From: an uncultured Pseudomonadota bacterium
Lineage (GTDB): Bacteria > Pseudomonadota > Gammaproteobacteria > Burkholderiales > SG8-39
Length of the DNA stretch: 64,000 bases
NCBI GenBank assembly: GCA_903921325.1
Contig: CAIXPL010000001.1
Location: forward strand, 1-64,000
Reading direction: 5' to 3'
Below, piece after piece: positions 59,439 through 64,000 of this stretch (the first letter of the stretch is position 1; each line of letters starts with the position of its first letter). The notes below the pieces were generated by a model. That model made no database searches, was not told where the DNA came from, and was given only the letters and a program-made list of their open reading frames with translations. A program made the translations under genes and the position numbers.

Positions 59439-60578
59439 ATGGAACGGGTGCGCAAAGCGTTGGTGGTTGGCGGGGGTATTGGTGGCATGACGCTTGCCAC
59501 TGCGCTCATGCATGCGGGGATTTCCGCCGAAATTGTCGAGCTCACGCCCACCTGGTCAGTCTACGGGATTGGCATCTCCATTCAAGGCGCGACGCTGCGT
59601 GCATTAAGGCAGATCGGCGTCCTCGATCAGATCATCAGTGCAGGATTTGTCTACTCGGAGCTGATGGCGTGTGATGTCAACGGCCGAGTGACTGGTCGGA
59701 TCGAATTGCCCCCGTTGCTGGGTGCTGGCAATCCGGAATGCATCGGCATCATGCGACCCATACTGCAGGATGTGCTGCGTGGTGCGTTGCAGGCGGCCGG
59801 GGTGCGCGTGCGCCTGGGCGTGAGCGTGGCATCGATGATCGAGGATGCGCTCGGAGTGGATGTCCGCTTTACCGATGGCAGCAATGATCGGTTCGATGTC
59901 GTGATTGGGGCCGATGGGATCGGATCGAGCGTGCGGCAGACCCATTTCTTATCGCCGGCAGGTCAGCCATTCCAGGCGGAGCCTACCGGTCAGGCGGTGT
60001 GGCGCGCGATGGTGCCACGGCCTGAGGCGATCCGCGCACGGACCTTGTTTTATGGTCCGCGCAACAAGGCGGGCTGCAATCCGGTGTCGCCTGAGGAAAT
60101 GTATATCTTTCTGGTGCAGACCATCGAGCGCCAAGGGCATCTCCCGGATGACGAATTGCCGGCCATGATGCGCGAACTGCTGGCTGACTTCGGCGGACCG
60201 ATTGCCCAGGTGCGCGATCAGATTCAGGACCCATCGCGCATCGCCTATCGGCCGATCAGTTCATTTCTGATGCCGCTGCCGTGGCACCGTGGCCGCATCG
60301 TACTGATCGGTGATGCCGTACATTGCCCGACCCCGCAAATGGCCAGTGGTGCGGGCCTGGCGATCGAGGACAGCATTGTGCTGGCCGAGCTGCTCGCCGC
60401 AGGTGGCCCGCTTGAACAGTCCCTCGTGCAATTTGGCGAGCGACGTTTTGAACGCTGCAAGATGGTGATCGAGGCCTCGCGCCAGGTGTCAGAATGGGAA
60501 AAGACGCCCGGTCTGCCAGGCGCCGATCCGGTGCGTGTCCTCGCACGGGCCAATGCCGCATTGGCAGCGCCGATTTGA
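59439..60578 (+). CDS. FAD-dependent aromatic monooxygenase
   Basis: A 379-residue group A flavoprotein hydroxylase. The FAD motif G-G-G-I-G-G is at 11-16; DVVIGADGIGSSVR gives the DG motif, and VLIGDAVHCPTPQMASGAG the GD motif. It resembles 6-hydroxynicotinate and salicylate-type hydroxylases. A group A enzyme uses NAD(P)H directly, so no reductase is needed. It is coupled to the amidohydrolase upstream. Substrate unknown. Confidence 0.9.
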   Translation: MERVRKALVVGGGIGGMTLATALMHAGISAEIVELTPTWSVYGIGISIQGATLRALRQIGVLDQIISAGFVYSELMACDVNGRVTGRIELPPLLGAGNPECIGIMRPILQDVLRGALQAAGVRVRLGVSVASMIEDALGVDVRFTDGSNDRFDVVIGADGIGSSVRQTHFLSPAGQPFQAEPTGQAVWRAMVPRPEAIRARTLFYGPRNKAGCNPVSPEEMYIFLVQTIERQGHLPDDELPAMMRELLADFGGPIAQVRDQIQDPSRIAYRPISSFLMPLPWHRGRIVLIGDAVHCPTPQMASGAGLAIEDSIVLAELLAAGGPLEQSLVQFGERRFERCKMVIEASRQVSEWEKTPGLPGADPVRVLARANAALAAPI

Positions 60579-60696
60579 ACAGCGCGGCGCTGGCGGCGCT
60601 GAATCGACGGAAATCACGAGCGCACACCATCACAATCGACGATGAAGTTCGCCACAATCGGGCGTCACCAAACCAGCTGTCATAGGATCCCTCAGC

Positions 60697-61872
60697 ATGC
60701 GCCAAAGCGTTGATCACATTCTCACCAGCCATGTCGGCAGTCTGATTCGCCCCGAGGCGTTGCTTGCCCATTTGCGCGCCAAGCGCAGCGGTGGCTTTGA
60801 CGCCTCAGCCCATGCCAGTCAGCTGGCGCGCTCAGTGGCCGAAGTGGTCGAGCAGCAACGCGAGGCCGGTGTCGATGTCCCGAGTGATGGCGAATTTGGC
60901 AAGGACATCAGTTGGTCGCAATATGCCCTTGAGCGCATGAGCGGTTTTGAGAGACGTCCGATTGTTGCCACCGTCGGCAACCCCTGGGCACGCGGTGCCG
61001 ACCGTACCCGCTTTGCCGAGTTCTACGCCGAGATGGATGCGCGCGAACCACCGGCAACGCAGGTTGACTCGGTGTGTGTTGGTCCCATCCGCTACACCGG
61101 CGAGGCGGCGCTGCAGGCCGATATCCGCAATTTCAAGGCGGCGCTTGCAGCCAGTGGTTACGCCGAAGGATTTCTGCCGGTAGCTGCGGTGTCGAGCGCC
61201 ATTCCGGATCGGAAGAACGAGTTCTATGCGCGCGATGAAGACTGCATGCTGGCGCTGGCCGAAGCACTCAGAACCGAATATCGCACGATCACCGATGCCG
61301 GGCTGGTGGTGCAGCTGGATGATGCCAGAGCGGCGGTGACCTTTGATCGCATGGTGCCACCAGCCTCTTTTGCCGATTACCGACTGTGGCTTGCGCGTCA
61401 GGTCGAGATCATCAATCACTCGCTCGAAGGCATTCCCGAATCGCAGGTGCGCTACCACGTATGCTGGGGAAGCTGGCCTGGCCCGCACGTCACCGACGTC
61501 GCCATGCGCGATATCGTTGATCTGGTGCTCAAGGTGAAGGCTGGCGCCTACTGCATTGAAATGGCCAATCCACGACACGAGCATGAATGGCGCGTATGGG
61601 AGAGTGTCAAACTGCCAGAGGGCAAGGTGCTGATTCCCGGCGTGGTGAGTCATGTGTCCAACGTCGTTGAACATCCGGAACTGGTGGCCGAGCGCATCGT
61701 GCGCCTGGCGCAACTGGTCGGGCGCGAAAACGTGATCGCTGGTACTGATTGTGGTTTTGCCCAGAGTCCGTTTTACCGGCGCGTCCATCCGAGCGTCATG
61801 TGGGCCAAACTGGAATCGCTTGCGGCCGGCGCTGCGCTTGCAACTAAAATGCTGTGGGCGCGCCAGGGGTGA
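60697..61872 (+). CDS. MetE C-terminal-like zinc methyl/alkyltransferase
   Basis: A 391-residue protein of the cobalamin-independent methionine synthase (MetE) C-terminal family, not a full MetE (about 750 residues). SHVGSLIRPEALL at about 10-22 is the family opening. Likely zinc ligands are H254-V-C256, E288 in YCIEMANPRHEHEW and C352 in GTDCGF, matching MetE His641, Cys643, Glu665 and Cys726. Such stand-alone proteins include epoxyalkane:coenzyme M transferase, so the substrate thiol need not be homocysteine. It lies 118 bases after the FAD monooxygenase and before an MFS gene, a catabolic setting that hints at demethylation or thiol-dependent detoxification. Confidence 0.84.
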   Translation: MRQSVDHILTSHVGSLIRPEALLAHLRAKRSGGFDASAHASQLARSVAEVVEQQREAGVDVPSDGEFGKDISWSQYALERMSGFERRPIVATVGNPWARGADRTRFAEFYAEMDAREPPATQVDSVCVGPIRYTGEAALQADIRNFKAALAASGYAEGFLPVAAVSSAIPDRKNEFYARDEDCMLALAEALRTEYRTITDAGLVVQLDDARAAVTFDRMVPPASFADYRLWLARQVEIINHSLEGIPESQVRYHVCWGSWPGPHVTDVAMRDIVDLVLKVKAGAYCIEMANPRHEHEWRVWESVKLPEGKVLIPGVVSHVSNVVEHPELVAERIVRLAQLVGRENVIAGTDCGFAQSPFYRRVHPSVMWAKLESLAAGAALATKMLWARQG

Positions 61873-61894
61873 AGTGGGTGAAGGGGATAGGATG

Positions 61895-61910
61895 TGCGGC
61901 CGCGGCCGCA
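61895..61910. repeat. 16-bp perfect GC palindrome
   Basis: TGCGGCCGCGGCCGCA is self-complementary. It lies in the 83-bp gap between the MetE-like and MFS genes, 46 bases before the MFS start. It could be a weak hairpin or simply GC-rich chance sequence. Confidence 0.5.
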
Positions 61911-61955
61911 TGGACAAGCAAGGCGCAATGGACGCGGCAAGGGTGAGGTGAATCA

Positions 61956-63200
61956 ATGAAGCAATCCGAACTGTCGGCGCGTCAACGGCTGTCGATTCTG
62001 GCTGGTGCGTCCGTGATGCTCAGTCTGGCCATGGGCATGCGGCAAAGCCTGGGGCTGTTTCAGCCCTACATGGTTCATGACATCGGAATCACGCCGGCGC
62101 AGTTTGCCCTCGCACTCGCGGTGCAAAACATCTTCTGGGGCATCACCCAACCGTTTGTCGGCATGTTTTCCGATCGGGTCGGCTCACGCTGGGTAGCGGT
62201 GGCTGGTGTTGCGTTATATTGCCTCGGTCTGTATGTGAGCATGATTGCAGACAGTGCCGGTATGGTGATTTTTGGGTGCGGCCTGTGCATCGGTCTCGCC
62301 TTGTCCTGTACGACATCAAACATGGCGATGACCGCCACCTCACTCGCCGTGGCCCCCGCCCGGCGCAGCGCGGCCATGGGGGCGGTATCGGCGATGGGCT
62401 CGATCGGTCTGGTATTGGCCTCGCCTTTGGCGCAGACCCTCATCAGCAGCCATGGTTGGCAGGTCGCCATGATCGCCTTTATCGGTCTGGGTATCGTGAT
62501 GTTGCCGGCGGCCTATTGTGCTGGTGCCGCTGACTCGATCGAACTGGAACGCAGTGCCGGTCCGGAGCAGTCAGTGACCCAGGCGATTGGTGAGGCGTTC
62601 GCGCATTCGGGCTACGTCGTGATGTCGCTCGCGTTCTTTGTGTGCGGTCTGCAACTGGTTTTCCTGATCGTCCATTTGCCAACTTACCTGGCGATCTGCG
62701 GAATGGACCCAATGGTCGGTTCGATGGCGCTTGCCCTGATTGGTCTGTTCAACGTGGCCGGATCGTATTTATTCGGCTGGTTGGGTGGCCTGTATTCAAA
62801 GCGCCTGTTGCTGGGCGGTATCTACATTCTGCGTTCGCTCTGTATCTGGGCGTATTTCGTGTGGCCACCATCGCCCACGTCGACGCTCGTGTTTGCCGCC
62901 GCCATGGGTACGTTGTGGCTTGGCGTGGCACCGCTCATTGGCGGGCTGGTGGTGCAACTGTTCGGCCTGCGCTACATGAATACGCTGCTTGGCATTGCAT
63001 TCTTCAGTCACCAGGTTGGTTCTTTCCTGGGTGCCTGGGGAGGCGGCGTGATCTATAGCGCTCTGGGGTCCTACGACCGCGCATGGCAATTCACCGTGCT
63101 GGTGGGCATTGCCTGCGGCGTGATGCAGATGCTGATGAATGTGCGGCCCACGGCACGCATTGCGGCCGCCAACCAGACTGCTCAACTGATGCCACAGTAG
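61956..63200 (+). CDS. MFS transporter (monocarboxylate-type)
   Basis: A 414-residue major facilitator protein with about twelve membrane segments. MRQSLGLFQPYM at about 28-39 and GMFSDRVGSR at 69-78 (loop 2-3 signature) place it near the oxalate/monocarboxylate group of MFS. GAGGTGA precedes the ATG. Its last nine codons (NQTAQLMPQ) fall in the first copy of a tandem repeat, so the C-terminus may have been rewritten by repeat growth. Probably imports or exports the acid handled by the upstream enzymes. Confidence 0.88.
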   Translation: MKQSELSARQRLSILAGASVMLSLAMGMRQSLGLFQPYMVHDIGITPAQFALALAVQNIFWGITQPFVGMFSDRVGSRWVAVAGVALYCLGLYVSMIADSAGMVIFGCGLCIGLALSCTTSNMAMTATSLAVAPARRSAAMGAVSAMGSIGLVLASPLAQTLISSHGWQVAMIAFIGLGIVMLPAAYCAGAADSIELERSAGPEQSVTQAIGEAFAHSGYVVMSLAFFVCGLQLVFLIVHLPTYLAICGMDPMVGSMALALIGLFNVAGSYLFGWLGGLYSKRLLLGGIYILRSLCIWAYFVWPPSPTSTLVFAAAMGTLWLGVAPLIGGLVVQLFGLRYMNTLLGIAFFSHQVGSFLGAWGGGVIYSALGSYDRAWQFTVLVGIACGVMQMLMNVRPTARIAAANQTAQLMPQ

Positions 63201-63326
63201 GGGAACGGCCGTCACCGACCAGACTGCTCAACTGATGCCACAGCAGGGCATTGCCGTCACCCATCAGACTGCTCAACAATGCCACAGCAGGGCATTGCCG
63301 TCACCCACCAGACTGCTCAACCCATC
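63173..63326. repeat. about 45-bp tandem repeat, three copies plus a part
   Basis: Units start at 63173, 63219, 63264 and 63308, each opening (C/T)CAGACTGCTCAAC and continuing with ATGCCACAG and GCCGTCAC. Lengths are 46, 45 and 44 bases. The first copy covers the 3' end and stop of the MFS gene, the rest lie in the gap before the convergent Bug gene. No unique spacers, so not a CRISPR. Confidence 0.9.
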
Positions 63327-63423
63327 CGCCGGTAGGGCACTGCTGCGGGCGCTGCTGCGGCCAGCCAGTCCGTGCGGCTCATTCACACACAGGGTGTTGT
63401 TGCCCGGGGTCACACGGTAAGGT

Positions 63424-64000
63424 TCATTCCACCGTAAGCCCCGCGTCCCTGACGCGCTGCTGCCAGCGCGGCGCTTCGCTTGCGATGAACTCACCGACCG
63501 CTGACGGGCTGGGACCATCGAAGGGTTCCAGTCCCGATGGAATCAGCCGGGCGCGCAGGGCGGCATCCTGCAGGGCAGTACGCACATCGGCGTTGATCCG
63601 GTTGACGATGTCCTTGCCAATCCCTTTCGGGCCGGTTACCGCGATCCAGGTGGCGACCTCAAAGCCGGGGATGCCCAGCTCCTTTAACGTCGGTGTATCG
63701 GGAATGATGCTTGAGCGCCGCTGACTGGTGATCGCCAGTACCTTGATCCGCCCTTCGCGAATGAAGGGGGCGGAGGCGCCCGGGTCAATGAAACCCAGCT
63801 GCACTTCGCCCGAGGCCACCGCAGCAGCGGCCTGCACGCCTCCCTTATAGGGTACATGGGTGAGGATCATGCCGTATTCGCGACGCAATTCGGCGACCAG
63901 GAAATGCCCGATTGAACCGCTACCGGCCGAGGCCGTGGAGAGCACTCCGGGATGGCTCTTGGCATAGTCAATCAAACCGGGAATGTCGCGCACCGGGAGT
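63424..64000 (-). CDS. Bug-type (TctC-like) receptor, N-terminal part outside the window
   Basis: The frame is open to the right edge (…LPVRDIPGLIDYAKSHPG), so the signal peptide and first lobe are beyond the window; about 191 residues remain. THVPYKGGVQAAAAVASGEV and PDTPTLKELGIPGFEV are Bug motifs. It is the third Bug receptor here, convergent with the MFS gene across the 45-bp repeats. Whether TctA/TctB lie further right cannot be seen. Confidence 0.88.
   Translation of the reverse strand, partial: LPVRDIPGLIDYAKSHPGVLSTASAGSGSIGHFLVAELRREYGMILTHVPYKGGVQAAAAVASGEVQLGFIDPGASAPFIREGRIKVLAITSQRRSSIIPDTPTLKELGIPGFEVATWIAVTGPKGIGKDIVNRINADVRTALQDAALRARLIPSGLEPFDGPSPSAVGEFIASEAPRWQQRVRDAGLTVE

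Overview
The window is GC-rich chromosomal DNA of a betaproteobacterium, most likely order Burkholderiales. The pointers are three orphan Bug-type (TctC-like) periplasmic receptors, a Kdo hydroxylase, a DUF1631 protein, two branched-chain-amino-acid-type (Liv) ABC transporters and a catabolism-heavy gene set. This placement rests on gene content only. Core markers are gltX, rep and three tRNA genes. No rRNA, CRISPR array, prophage or intact insertion sequence was seen.

Layout. 1-1.7 kb: end of a glutathione S-transferase gene, an orphan Phd/YefM-type antitoxin and decayed DNA with an IS66 transposase remnant. 1.7-3.6 kb: tRNA-Val, gltX, tRNA-Ala, tRNA-Glu. 3.6-11.5 kb (minus strand): an HXXEE membrane protein, a 14-bp tandem repeat, then a same-strand run kdoO-like / LDH2-type dehydrogenase / rep / UbiD-type decarboxylase / APC permease. 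11.7-15.6 kb: an alpha/beta hydrolase and luciferase-like monooxygenase pair (plus) facing a two-subunit Rieske ring-hydroxylating oxygenase (minus). 15.9-29.5 kb: a pirin, then two complete tripartite RND efflux systems separated by a bacteriohemerythrin gene. 29.6-36.2 kb (plus): enoyl-CoA hydratase, MaoC dehydratase and CitE-type lyase; a DUF1631 protein; a luciferase-like monooxygenase; a GlcG-like secreted protein. 36.3-44.4 kb (minus): a full Liv-type ABC transporter in one run with an MFS transporter and an aryl-CoA-monooxygenase-like flavoprotein, preceded by an outer-membrane barrel. 44.5-52.6 kb: Bug receptor, GMC oxidoreductase, a second luciferase-like monooxygenase/hydrolase pair and a TRAP transporter. 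52.8-57.3 kb (minus): a second Liv-type transporter. 57.4-64 kb: Bug receptor, amidohydrolase, FAD monooxygenase, MetE-like zinc alkyltransferase, MFS transporter, and the start of a further Bug receptor running off the window.

The genes read as a mosaic of small uptake-plus-oxidation modules for aromatic or other organic acids: transporters bring substrate in, flavin or Rieske oxygenases and hydrolases open it, CoA enzymes finish it, and RND pumps export toxic intermediates. No substrate can be named from sequence alone. I recognise no dedicated transcription factor in the 64 kb, which is unusual for catabolic DNA.

Most worth checking: a 39-bp repeat in front of kdoO that duplicates a start codon (and, in two copies, a Shine-Dalgarno site); an alpha/beta hydrolase with cysteine at the nucleophile position; the twice-occurring hydrolase/luciferase-like pair; an RND pump lacking the transmembrane lysine of AcrB; and the MetE-like protein in a catabolic cluster.
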